From NCBI GenBank assembly GCA_000435075.1, contig FR890647.1, forward strand, positions 1 through 13,169: a stretch of 13,169 bases of DNA, read 5' to 3'. Every line of letters begins with the position of its first letter. Within the stretch, counting starts at the first letter, position 1. The notes beneath the pieces are model-generated. The model saw only the letters and a list, made by a program, of their open reading frames with translations. It ran no database searches and was not told the DNA's origin. Origin of the DNA: Bacteroides sp. CAG:770 (GTDB taxonomy: Bacteria > Bacteroidota > Bacteroidia > Bacteroidales > UBA932). The position numbers and the translations under genes were made by a program. Positions 1 to 7,448 of the stretch are shown here, in pieces.

Positions 1-2
1 TC

Positions 3-506
3 GATGTTGCGGAGCTCGCCCAGCTTGACGACGAGGACAGGATTAAATACATTAAAGCCATGAATACGGAGCGGGACACATACAATCAGATCGAGTACGC
101 GCGTGAGACCGGGCGTGAAGAAGGACGCGAGGAAGGGCATAAAGTGGGCAAGGAGGAAGGGCGAGAGGAAGGACGAGAGGAAGGACGCAAAGAAGGTAAA
201 GAAGAAGGCATAAAGGAAGGCGCAAAACAGAATAGTTTCGACATTGCTAAAAGAATGTTGGAGAAAGGGATTGACATCGAGACAGAGCGGGACACATACA
301 ATCAGATTGAGTACGCGCATGAGACCGGGCGAGAAGAAGGACGCAAGGAGGGTAAAGAAGAAGGCATAAAGGAAGGCGCAAAACAGAATAGTTTCGACAT
401 TGCTAAAAGAATGTTGGAGAAAGGGATTGACATCGAGACAATTTCAGAACTGACATGTCTGACGGAAAAGGAGATCTCTGAATTTGACTGGACAAAATCG
501 CGATAA
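3..506 (+). CDS. Rpn / PD-(D/E)XK nuclease-family transposase, C-terminal part (5' end outside window)
   Basis: The frame is open from the left edge and stops with TAA at 504-506. It begins DVAELAQLDDEDRIKYIKAM, then has a TYNQIEYA segment, a Gly/Glu/Arg/Lys-rich run of REEG/KEEG tetrads, and an ending like SFDIAKRMLEKGIDIE followed by ISELTCLTEKEISEF. I recognise this order as the tail of Rpn-type proteins (recombination-promoting nuclease / PD-(D/E)XK transposase family). In full-length members the N-terminal nuclease domain cuts DNA; that domain would lie left of this window and is not seen. The C-terminal tail is abnormal because the module from TERDTYNQ to GIDIE occurs twice in tandem. 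The ATG at 60 is an internal Met of the larger frame; it could also start a separate short 148-residue protein. Family assignment is from motif memory. Whether the full gene is intact cannot be judged. Confidence 0.72.
   Translation, partial: DVAELAQLDDEDRIKYIKAMNTERDTYNQIEYARETGREEGREEGHKVGKEEGREEGREEGRKEGKEEGIKEGAKQNSFDIAKRMLEKGIDIETERDTYNQIEYAHETGREEGRKEGKEEGIKEGAKQNSFDIAKRMLEKGIDIETISELTCLTEKEISEFDWTKSR
66..437 (+). repeat. In-frame tandem duplication inside the Rpn-like tail
   Basis: Unit 1 spans 66-281 (216 nt, 72 codons) and unit 2 spans 282-437 (156 nt, 52 codons). They are nearly identical from TERDTYNQIEYA to KRMLEKGIDIE. Unit 1 carries 20 extra codons of REEG/KEEG tetrads (residues REEGHKVGKEEG and following), a multiple of three, so the frame is kept. 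Few base differences separate the units (for example TACGCGCGT versus TACGCGCAT), which suggests a recent event. Simple tetrad repeats encourage slippage or unequal exchange, a likely origin. Confidence 0.9.
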
Positions 507-560
507 ATCTTATACGACTCGGTGCATCTTGCGAGCAAATTAAACCGGATTGGCACCTAA

Positions 561-766
561 GATGTTGCGGAACTCGCCCAGCTTGACGACGAGGACAGAA
601 TCAATTACATTAAGACCATGAATACGGAACGTGGCACTTACAATCAGGTTGAGTACGCACATGAGAGCGGGCGTGAGGAAGGGCTAAAGAAGGGTCAGAA
701 GAAGGGCTCAAAGAGGTACGTGTAGCAGGACGCAAAGAAGGCAAAGAGGAGGGTATAAAAGAATGA
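561..766 (+). pseudogene. Decayed second copy of the Rpn-like 3' end
   Basis: This stretch is a diverged copy of positions 3 onward. It translates DVAELAQLDDEDRINYIKTM, then TYNQVEYAHESGREEG, and ends KRYV at a TAG (723-725). After a one-base shift, the remaining family sequence (GRKEGKEEGIKE) continues in another frame to a TGA at 764-766. A TAA at 558-560 lies directly upstream in the same frame, so no longer open frame feeds into it. It lacks the family's final AKRMLEKG and ISELT segments. It is best read as a duplicated, frameshifted and truncated remnant. The in-frame ATG at 618 could at most give a peptide of about 35 residues. Confidence 0.75.
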
Positions 767-888
767 CTCAAATCATCACGCACCAAAAAACCTTTGTAAA
801 TACCTAATTTCCAATATTTTCAAAGACATGTATGATTTTTAACCAAACACTAATTAATTTAGAAGAATAATCAAACAATCAGATAATT

Positions 889-2286
889 ATGAAACACAAA
901 CTTTTGGCATTGACAGTTCTGGCGGCAGCAATATTGTCCGGGTGCTATGGAGACTGCGGTAAGGATGGGAAAAATTATAAGATCAAGGATGGCGTCATTG
1001 TTTTCAATGAGCCTGAGCCGGCTGCTGGTCAGCAAGATATGCTACAGTTTGCGGCGGATCCGATTGACACTGTAAGAATCGGTTTCATCGGACTGGGTAT
1101 GAGAGGACCGAGTGCTGTGTCTCGTTTCACCCATATAGACGGAACCCGTACAGTAGCGCTTTGCGACCTGGAGGAAGACCGCGTGAAGAAGTCGCAGGAT
1201 ATTCTGAAAAGCGCCGGGAAGCCTGCTGCTGCCGAATATTTCGGAGAAGAAAGCTGGAAGAGGCTCTGCGAACGTGACGACATCAATCTCGTGTATATCT
1301 GCACCCCATGGGACAGCCATGTGGAAATGTCAGTGTACGCGATGCAGCATGGAAAACACGTCGCCGTGGAGGTGCCCGCAGCAACTTCTGTGGCTGAATG
1401 CTGGCAGCTGGTCGATGTATCCGAGCAGACACGCAGGCATTGCATGATGCTGGAAAACTGCGTGTATGATTTCTATGAACTTACCACACTCAATATGGTT
1501 CAACAGGGACTGTTCGGCGAGGTACTCCATACGGAAGGCTCTTACATTCATAATCTTTCGGATTTTTGGGACAAATATCACGACAATTGGCGTCTGGCAT
1601 TTGACCAGGCACATGCAGGCGATGTTTATGCCACCCATGGTTTGGGACCTGACTGTCAGGTACTTGACATACACCGCGGTGACAGGATGGACTATCTGGT
1701 TTCAATGGCCACCATTTCTGTTTCAGGCTTGGAGATTGCCAAGAAGAACATGGGAACTGAGACATTCGCGAATGGCGACCAGACTTCCACAATGATTCAT
1801 ACCGCCAAAGGCAAGACCATCCTTCTTCAGCACAATGTCTATACTCCGCGTCCTTATGACAGGATGTACCAGGTCGTCGGAACGAAAGGATATGCGGAAA
1901 AGTATCCTCGTCCGGGATTCGCGTTCGAACCTGAGCAGATTAACGGCGATGTGGATTTCGAGAACCTCTCTGCACATACTTTCGTTTCCGGAGATGTATA
2001 TAAGGAACTCCTGAAGAAGTATCAGAGTCCTATTGTCAAGGATATCGAAGAGAAAGCAAAGTCTGTAGGCGGACATGGCGGAATGGATTTCATCATGGAT
2101 TACCGTCTGGTATGGTGCCTAAGAAACGGCAAGCCGCTCGACATGGATGTTTACGATGCCGCCGAGTGGTCCTGCATCGGTGACCTGTCCGCCGCTTCCA
2201 TCGAGAATGGCAGCAAACCTGTCCTCGTGCCCGACTTCACCCGCGGCAAATGGAATAAGATTCAGGGATATCGCCACGCGGAATAG
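889..2286 (+). CDS. GH109-type Gfo/Idh/MocA family lipoprotein (alpha-N-acetylgalactosaminidase-like glycosidase)
   Basis: A 465-residue protein. Residues 1-19 form a lipoprotein signal peptide (MKHK, hydrophobic core, lipobox LSGC with Cys19), so it is probably an outer- or inner-membrane lipoprotein acting outside the cytoplasm. A Rossmann fold follows, with dinucleotide motif GFIGLGMRG at 65-73, acidic LCDLEED near 91-97, the TPWDSH segment at 139-144 and EVPAA at 161-165. The C-terminal half has MMLENCVYD near 186-194, ATHGLGP at 248-254, GGHGGMD at 394-400, and LDMDVYDAAEW and PDFTRGKW near the end. This set matches GH109 enzymes, which bind NAD and cleave terminal alpha-GalNAc by a redox-assisted mechanism. 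Substrate specificity for this member is inferred, since GH109-like proteins vary. The gene stands alone, with no SusC/SusD genes in view. The 122 bp before its ATG are AT-rich with no promoter I could call; transcription probably ends at the hairpin at 2422-2447. Confidence 0.88.
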   Translation: MKHKLLALTVLAAAILSGCYGDCGKDGKNYKIKDGVIVFNEPEPAAGQQDMLQFAADPIDTVRIGFIGLGMRGPSAVSRFTHIDGTRTVALCDLEEDRVKKSQDILKSAGKPAAAEYFGEESWKRLCERDDINLVYICTPWDSHVEMSVYAMQHGKHVAVEVPAATSVAECWQLVDVSEQTRRHCMMLENCVYDFYELTTLNMVQQGLFGEVLHTEGSYIHNLSDFWDKYHDNWRLAFDQAHAGDVYATHGLGPDCQVLDIHRGDRMDYLVSMATISVSGLEIAKKNMGTETFANGDQTSTMIHTAKGKTILLQHNVYTPRPYDRMYQVVGTKGYAEKYPRPGFAFEPEQINGDVDFENLSAHTFVSGDVYKELLKKYQSPIVKDIEEKAKSVGGHGGMDFIMDYRLVWCLRNGKPLDMDVYDAAEWSCIGDLSAASIENGSKPVLVPDFTRGKWNKIQGYRHAE

Positions 2287-2326
2287 CGCCTCCTGCAGAT
2301 GGAAATATCACATGCGTTGCAACAAT

Positions 2327-2359
2327 AAAGACTTTAAAAGAAATATTGTCGAAGTCTTT
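2327..2359. repeat. Inverted repeat in the GH109-cas2 convergent gap
   Basis: AAAGACTT (2327-2334) and AAGTCTTT (2352-2359) are perfect 8-bp inverted arms around a 17-nt AT-rich centre. A palindrome GTTGCAAC lies just before it (2316-2323). The repeat sits between two convergent genes, so it may help end transcription, but no T-run follows closely on either strand. The rest of 2287-2477 contains only the terminator hairpin; no CRISPR repeat is visible. Confidence 0.35.
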
Positions 2360-2421
2360 CATTTCTATGTCAGGGGCATGCGAGAAAATGGTTATGCTTC
2401 ATTTTGACACTTTTTATCTAT

Positions 2422-2447
2422 GCCCTGCTCTATGGAGTGGGGCTTTT
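2422..2447 (+). terminator. Probable rho-independent terminator for the GH109 gene
   Basis: GCCCTGCTC (2422-2430) pairs with GAGTGGGGC (2435-2443), with two G-U pairs, around a TATG loop, and TTTT follows at 2444-2447. On the plus strand this resembles an intrinsic terminator about 135 nt after the GH109 stop. A larger inverted repeat, ATGCCCTG (2420-2427) with CAGGGCAT (2455-2462), overlaps it and could form an alternative structure. On the minus strand no T-run follows, so it is a weak candidate for ending cas2 transcription. Confidence 0.5.
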
Positions 2448-2477
2448 CAACTGACAGGGCATGGCCATTCAAGTAAA

Positions 2478-2810
2478 CTAAAAGAGTTCCAGTTGGATAT
2501 AAATATCCTCCGACTCTTTCGGTTTATGTTCAGAAAACAACTCCATATTACTGAACTGCTTGTCTGTGATGCACAATATGCCCACCTGACCATAATCAGG
2601 CAAATAGGACTTTACACGGGCAATATGAGTCTGGGCATTCTCAGATGACGGACAGTGGCGCATATAGATGGAGAACTGGAACATGACGAAGCCGTCCTCT
2701 ATCAGACGCTTTCTGAAGAGGGCTGCATTCTTCCTCTCTTTCTTGGTATCAGTAGGAAGATCGAAGAAAACCAGAACCCACATAATTCTATACTCGCTGA
2801 ACCTGTCCAT
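2478..2810 (-). CDS. cas2: CRISPR-associated endoribonuclease/integrase subunit Cas2 (type II-C)
   Basis: About 110 residues with the Cas2 ferredoxin-like start: RIMWVLVFFDLPT carries the conserved Asp after the first beta strand, and YLPDYGQVGILCITDKQF forms the later strand region. Cas2 dimers bridge two Cas1 dimers to insert new spacers into a CRISPR array. I chose the ATG at 2810, which overlaps the cas1 stop in a TGATG junction, as expected for translational coupling. A GTG one codon earlier (2813) is a possible alternative and would add one residue. It is the last gene of the cas operon; no CRISPR array follows it. Confidence 0.93.
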   Translation of the reverse strand: MDRFSEYRIMWVLVFFDLPTDTKKERKNAALFRKRLIEDGFVMFQFSIYMRHCPSSENAQTHIARVKSYLPDYGQVGILCITDKQFSNMELFSEHKPKESEDIYIQLELF

Positions 2811-3742
2811 CACATAGAAGGATATACGACTTTACGGGAACTGCCAGAAAAACACTTCTGCAGAGAATTGACAGTCTGGCTCACAGCCAGCATCAACGGC
2901 CTACGGATGCCGTCTATAATCACCTCTTTGACAGGAAGTTCCAACAATGCCCGCTTGACATTGACATCAAGTTCCTCAGGAATACCGGCATTGATAATGT
3001 CAATCACGAGCCTGTCCACGTAAGGTCTGTAAGGCTCCATTATATCATCAGCCAGACAATATGCATCATAGCGATTATGATGATGCACACCGACCGTAGG
3101 AATAAGCCCAGCCCCCACCAGCGCCCGAGCAACAATCGCTCGGACAATCGCATAGCCATAATTCAGCATTGCATTGACAATATCATCATCGCTTCGCGTA
3201 AATTTCGGATTATCAATGAAAACCGATTTCCAATAAAACGCCGCCGCACGACCTTCTAGATTGTCGGCGTCTCCACTCTTCACGGAATCCGCCCAAATCA
3301 ACATATTTTTGGCCTCTTGTCCGGTAACGTACTTCAGCATGGCCGCCTGATTCCGGATCTTGCATTGAACCGTCTGTTGCCAAATCTGCTTCTTCAGAGG
3401 CAAAGATGCATTGATTTGCTCCTGATATCTTTCAGCCTGAATCTTATTTCCATACAAAGGCAGCAGCAACCCTACAGGAAGATGAGATTTGTCACAGGTA
3501 ACCACAGCGCAATTGTTTTCCAGCAATGCTTCCAAAAGTCCCTCAGTGACAGTAATTTGCGGACAGTCCAGAACAATCAGGCCGATATCCTCTATCGGAA
3601 TAGTCTTGACGACTTCTCTATACGTCCCTGCATCGTCAAAATCAGGCATATCACCCTTCACCTCAGGCTTCTTTATGACAAGTTGCCTGAGTTTCAATGA
3701 TAGATATGCCGGATTTCCGAAGTATAGAGAACGCTTAATCAT
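2810..3742 (-). CDS. cas1: CRISPR integrase Cas1 (type II-C)
   Basis: A 310-residue protein of typical type II Cas1 length, starting MIKRSLYFGNPAYLSLK, a characteristic beginning for this group. Metal-binding residues are visible: Glu163 in NLEGRAAAFYW, His220/221 in GVHHHNRYDA and Glu236 in DDIMEPYRP. Cas1 is the metal-dependent integrase that joins spacers to the leader end of an array together with Cas2. Its start overlaps the cas9 3' end by 8 nt (3735-3742) and its TGA overlaps the cas2 ATG by one base, so the three genes form one tightly coupled operon. There are no signs of decay, which contrasts with the missing array. No csn2 or cas4 lies next to it, which places the locus in subtype II-C. 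Confidence 0.96.
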   Translation of the reverse strand: MIKRSLYFGNPAYLSLKLRQLVIKKPEVKGDMPDFDDAGTYREVVKTIPIEDIGLIVLDCPQITVTEGLLEALLENNCAVVTCDKSHLPVGLLLPLYGNKIQAERYQEQINASLPLKKQIWQQTVQCKIRNQAAMLKYVTGQEAKNMLIWADSVKSGDADNLEGRAAAFYWKSVFIDNPKFTRSDDDIVNAMLNYGYAIVRAIVARALVGAGLIPTVGVHHHNRYDAYCLADDIMEPYRPYVDRLVIDIINAGIPEELDVNVKRALLELPVKEVIIDGIRRPLMLAVSQTVNSLQKCFSGSSRKVVYPSM

Positions 3743-6700
3743 CTTTCAATGAAATTTCGCCAAGCAGGCTGATGGAAACTTTGCGCGGATTCAACGAAAA
3801 CAAAGCATTAAAACTGCGAACTCTATAAAACTTTCTCATAGCTAATGCATTATTAGAATCATCTAATTTAGTCTCATACTGACTTCTGAAAACATAATAT
3901 AAACTTGCCAGTTTCTGCACCCTATACAAATGCTCGCCCAAAGACTTATAATCCCGTCCGGCAAACGCATCGTTGAACTCATCATCCCCCATTCCAAGCA
4001 CAAACATCTCATTCTGCTGCATACTCATAACAAACGTCCATTCAGGTGAAGGCAACCCTCCAGCCAGATCCTCAGGAACATTCTTGTCAATGACAGTGTC
4101 CAGAACTTCAACAGGATTCCTTACAACCACGGGGATTCCATACTTCTTGCGCTCAACGGCATCGCGGAATGTAACAATACTCTCCTGATACTTTCCATCC
4201 GCATCCTTATAGATGGCAATATGGTGATTATTACCAGGCTTCACAAAACCAATATCATTTCCGTCAGCATCTTTCTTGACTGGCACGACCTGAGACAAAC
4301 CGGTATAACATCTCACAGTCTTGATCTGAATTTTACCAGCCTCATCTGCATATAAAGGCTCAGCAAATGCCTTTTTGGGATCATCACCGAAAGCGGCAAG
4401 ACGCGCAGTCACAACCTCCCGGATATATTTATCAACAATCGAAGCAACATCCTTAGCCTTGATAGAATTCAGAGAATACTTTATGACATACTCCGGCTTG
4501 AAGCAGCTGCCATACTCAAGCATAATCGTATTTTCCTCATCCAGATACAACGGTGATTTCTTGAGCGACGACACCGCTTTCGAACAATCTCCACCACACG
4601 CCTCCAAACGCTCACGAATCAAATGCCTTATCCTCGGTTTGACAATATCATCCACACGTTCGAACAACTTCTTTACAGGAACCTTCTCTTCTATGCTCTT
4701 GATTCTGCCGTAAACGCTTTCCGCACTCAGAGCGCCCCTAGGCACAAGGATATTTTCCTGAGCAACAATACGCCTCCCAGCCTTGTAAACATACCTCTTA
4801 CCAAGTGTGGTAACCCTCTTGCCAGACTTGAATGAAACAAGAATATCTGCCACATGGTCGGCAACATCAGCCACACTGAAATGAGCCTGTGCCAATGTCC
4901 ATTTATCCAATGACATTTGTTCTTCACCGATGGCTGTCTTTGCATTCAAAGTATTCAGCCTCTGAATAATACTCTGCCTCGTGCAGGCGATTGTAAGAGC
5001 ATCTATGGCGTGATGCCTGTGGTCCAGACGTTTTGACCAGTCTTTTATCCTTTCTTCAGTATGTGTCTGTCCTTTATGTACATAAGTAACATCCCCGGTA
5101 AGATTACCTTTACGATATCTAGGCAAATCCAAAGAATGGAGTATCTCGTCATACCCCCATATACGACGCAGATATGCAGTCACATCTCCACTTGAGCCAT
5201 AGACATTCCTGCAAACCTGATTCAGAATCTCCATCGCTTTTCTTGAAATATATTGGGTCTGAACCAATTGTCTGGCTATAAAGTCCTTCGGAATCTTGTC
5301 AGCAGGAGTAAGGAGCCTGTTTCTCTTTGTCTGGCTGATTTTATTCTCTTTAAAAGCCGTTTCGACACGCTTCAAATAGTCTTCAAACGCATTCTCCCCA
5401 CGTCCCTTCATGAAATCAAATGCAGTTGCATTACCCTTTTCCGCATTACATTTACGGCAGGCGCAGACTTTATTCGAGAAAGAATCGTCAAACAGAAGAG
5501 ATTTAGGCACAACATGTTCAATCTCAACATCCAAACCGTTGAGAAATTCAGTCGCACTCACAGGCTGGCCACAATAGAAGCAACGCTTACCTGACTCTTC
5601 CCACAATCTGTATTTAAGAATCTTGTTCTTGGAGGGAACCAGACCCAATTCCTCAATTCTTTTAGCAATCTCCTCATTGGCCTTCTCCCTCGTACGAATA
5701 TTCTTAGCCGCAGACTCACGCCCAGACTTGCTCAATTTCAGTTCCCTAGCCATCTCAACCCTTATCTCATCAATTGAGCCATACTTGTCAATGACAGCAT
5801 TGACGACATTGATCATCTGATTCAGAATCTTTTCGACCACCGGCTGACGGAGCTCATTCTTCTGCAACTGAGGCAATTTCGTCAACAGTTTCCTGGTCTG
5901 ATTCTCCGCCTTGGTGATGCTGTCCGAATGATTGATTCCTATGACATCACAAGCCTCGCTATATTTGGCACCATCCATCAGAGAAGGAAGAATCTTTCTC
6001 ATGAACTTGAATGAACGGCTGGAATAACCCTGCTTGACAAAATCAATCCTGCACAGCGACTCCAGCATCGACTCGTCAGTAATGCCAAACTGTTTCTCCA
6101 ATGCAGACTTCTGCTCATTTTTGTCTGATATTGAATAAATTATATGCCAAAGCCTATAGAGCGGCTCTCTCTCACATTCGGCACTTATCTCCATCAAGAC
6201 CTCTCCAGTATCAGCATTGACCTGATTGGATTCCACCTCCTTGAGTTCAAACCGAAGAATCTCGTCGATGTCGCGTCTTCCCTTCAAGGCCTTCATCAAT
6301 GCAACTCTCGTGGTATTTCCGACCATACCCTTACTCATGGCCCTATCGGCTGACCATCCGCTATTTTTTGCAAGGCCAAGAATCTTGAACAAATCATCGG
6401 CCTTCATTTTTTCATGAGTGTTCAGAAAATCAAATATCTCATGTTTATTATCAATGCTAATGAAATACTCATCATTTTCTTTGTTGGTAACCCTGATATT
6501 GTTTATCTCTTCCCAAATCTTGCATACCTGGGCCAGAGGAGAAGATTTCGGAGCGCATTTAGGTCCTGCAACAACTATTTCACCCTTCCCGTTTCTTATA
6601 GGATTATGCTCAGCATCAAATAGTTCGCGTTGCATAAATTCACATACAGACACAAGATGCTTGCACGATTTCAGTGGTCGCTGGTAGTAAATTATCTCGT

Positions 6701-7397
6701 TTCTGATTTCATTGACATTTGCCTCCGTCAACACTTCAGGATAGAATTCCCTCTGACATTGGATTATCCTGTCAAACTCCTCCACATAGGCTGCACGAGG
6801 AAAAACCTGCTCTTTTATGCGATAATTATAGAACGCACCCTTATCTGTGATTATTTCGCTCTCCTTTAGTTTTTCAGCAAAATGCTGGCCTATCGTTAGA
6901 CCTTCATCCTTGATTTCCTGAAAGCGTTTGTTCACGGCTTGAACATAGTCACGCTGAGTCTTATCAGCAGAATCATCCTGCTTAGAATGTCTGTATCCAC
7001 GTTTCTGGTTAAGATGATATAATACTCGACCTATTTCAGGCAATGACAGTTTGTCTCCTGGAGTTGCAGCACGTGCCCGAAGTGTCCACAAGTCCAGTAC
7101 AGGAAGTTTTATCAATGTTTCATCCGGCAACATATCCAGTTCTCTGAGTTTATCAGTCAATGCCTTACGTCTTGACTGATAACGGTCATACCCTTTCCTT
7201 GCCGTACGTTTCTGGGTCCTGCTCTGATTCTTGGAAGCGGCATTTCCTGATGAAAACTCATTTGATTCTTCAGGAGTAAGCGGAACGATTCTGCTACCCA
7301 TGCCCAATATCTCCAGTGGTCTGTGCTCATCATCGCATGATATAACACTCCAGCCTACAGAGCCGACACCCAAATCCAAACCCAGAATCTTTTTCAT
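3735..7397 (-). CDS. cas9: CRISPR-associated endonuclease Cas9, subtype II-C
   Basis: A 1220-residue RNA-guided nuclease that cuts DNA matching a crRNA:tracrRNA guide. RuvC-I is LGLDLGVGSVGW with Asp8; the Arg-rich bridge helix lies near 55-80 (SRTQKRTARKGYDRYQSRRK); a helical REC lobe follows to about 500. RuvC-II is IRVEMARE with Glu548. The HNH domain has DVEIEHVVPKS with His628 and Asn651 in CNAEKGN, plus two CxxC pairs (Cys606/609 and Cys647/650) suggesting a zinc site. RuvC-III is LDHRHHAIDA with His796 and Asp799. The C-terminal part to 1220 should hold the wedge and PAM-interacting regions; PAM specificity cannot be read from sequence. All nuclease residues are present, so it should be active. 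Length is above the roughly 1000-1100 of many II-C proteins but below the longest Bacteroidota ones. The ATG at 7397 is immediately followed by KKILGLDLG, the usual N-terminus, and lies divergent to the tracrRNA gene. Confidence 0.97.
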   Translation of the reverse strand: MKKILGLDLGVGSVGWSVISCDDEHRPLEILGMGSRIVPLTPEESNEFSSGNAASKNQSRTQKRTARKGYDRYQSRRKALTDKLRELDMLPDETLIKLPVLDLWTLRARAATPGDKLSLPEIGRVLYHLNQKRGYRHSKQDDSADKTQRDYVQAVNKRFQEIKDEGLTIGQHFAEKLKESEIITDKGAFYNYRIKEQVFPRAAYVEEFDRIIQCQREFYPEVLTEANVNEIRNEIIYYQRPLKSCKHLVSVCEFMQRELFDAEHNPIRNGKGEIVVAGPKCAPKSSPLAQVCKIWEEINNIRVTNKENDEYFISIDNKHEIFDFLNTHEKMKADDLFKILGLAKNSGWSADRAMSKGMVGNTTRVALMKALKGRRDIDEILRFELKEVESNQVNADTGEVLMEISAECEREPLYRLWHIIYSISDKNEQKSALEKQFGITDESMLESLCRIDFVKQGYSSRSFKFMRKILPSLMDGAKYSEACDVIGINHSDSITKAENQTRKLLTKLPQLQKNELRQPVVEKILNQMINVVNAVIDKYGSIDEIRVEMARELKLSKSGRESAAKNIRTREKANEEIAKRIEELGLVPSKNKILKYRLWEESGKRCFYCGQPVSATEFLNGLDVEIEHVVPKSLLFDDSFSNKVCACRKCNAEKGNATAFDFMKGRGENAFEDYLKRVETAFKENKISQTKRNRLLTPADKIPKDFIARQLVQTQYISRKAMEILNQVCRNVYGSSGDVTAYLRRIWGYDEILHSLDLPRYRKGNLTGDVTYVHKGQTHTEERIKDWSKRLDHRHHAIDALTIACTRQSIIQRLNTLNAKTAIGEEQMSLDKWTLAQAHFSVADVADHVADILVSFKSGKRVTTLGKRYVYKAGRRIVAQENILVPRGALSAESVYGRIKSIEEKVPVKKLFERVDDIVKPRIRHLIRERLEACGGDCSKAVSSLKKSPLYLDEENTIMLEYGSCFKPEYVIKYSLNSIKAKDVASIVDKYIREVVTARLAAFGDDPKKAFAEPLYADEAGKIQIKTVRCYTGLSQVVPVKKDADGNDIGFVKPGNNHHIAIYKDADGKYQESIVTFRDAVERKKYGIPVVVRNPVEVLDTVIDKNVPEDLAGGLPSPEWTFVMSMQQNEMFVLGMGDDEFNDAFAGRDYKSLGEHLYRVQKLASLYYVFRSQYETKLDDSNNALAMRKFYRVRSFNALFSLNPRKVSISLLGEISLKDD

Positions 7398-7414
7398 AAG
7401 TATGACAATTATTT

Positions 7415-7443
7415 TTGTTTTTCTATAAATTGTTTTAATTTTG
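7415..7443 (+). promoter_or_regulatory. Bacteroidota-type promoter of the tracrRNA
   Basis: TTG at 7415-7417 (within TTTTTG) and TAATTTTG at 7436-7443 are separated by 18 nt, matching the phylum's TTTG / TAnnTTTG pattern for -33 and -7 elements. The expected start site is about 7448-7452, exactly where the anti-repeat begins. The element lies in the roughly 50-bp gap between the tracrRNA and the divergent cas9 ATG, so the two promoters must be interleaved. I could not identify a clear cas9 promoter in that gap. Confidence 0.72.
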
Positions 7444-7448
7444 CACTA

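Noticed and set aside
118..225. GA-rich tandem repeats considered as a CRISPR-like or minisatellite array
   Set aside because: They are in-frame codons for REEG/KEEG tetrads within a coding tail, with no spacers.
86..556. Minus-strand Pro/Ser/Arg-rich ORFs (71 and 84 residues)
   Set aside because: They are antisense shadows of the REEG/KEEG tetrads in the Rpn-like tail.
2287..2477. Possible degenerate CRISPR array after cas2
   Set aside because: No repeat of 20 bp or more recurs and nothing matches the predicted repeat; only inverted repeats are present.
2655..3023. Plus-strand ORF of 122 residues across cas2/cas1
   Set aside because: It lies opposite two well-recognised cas genes and has no family features of its own.
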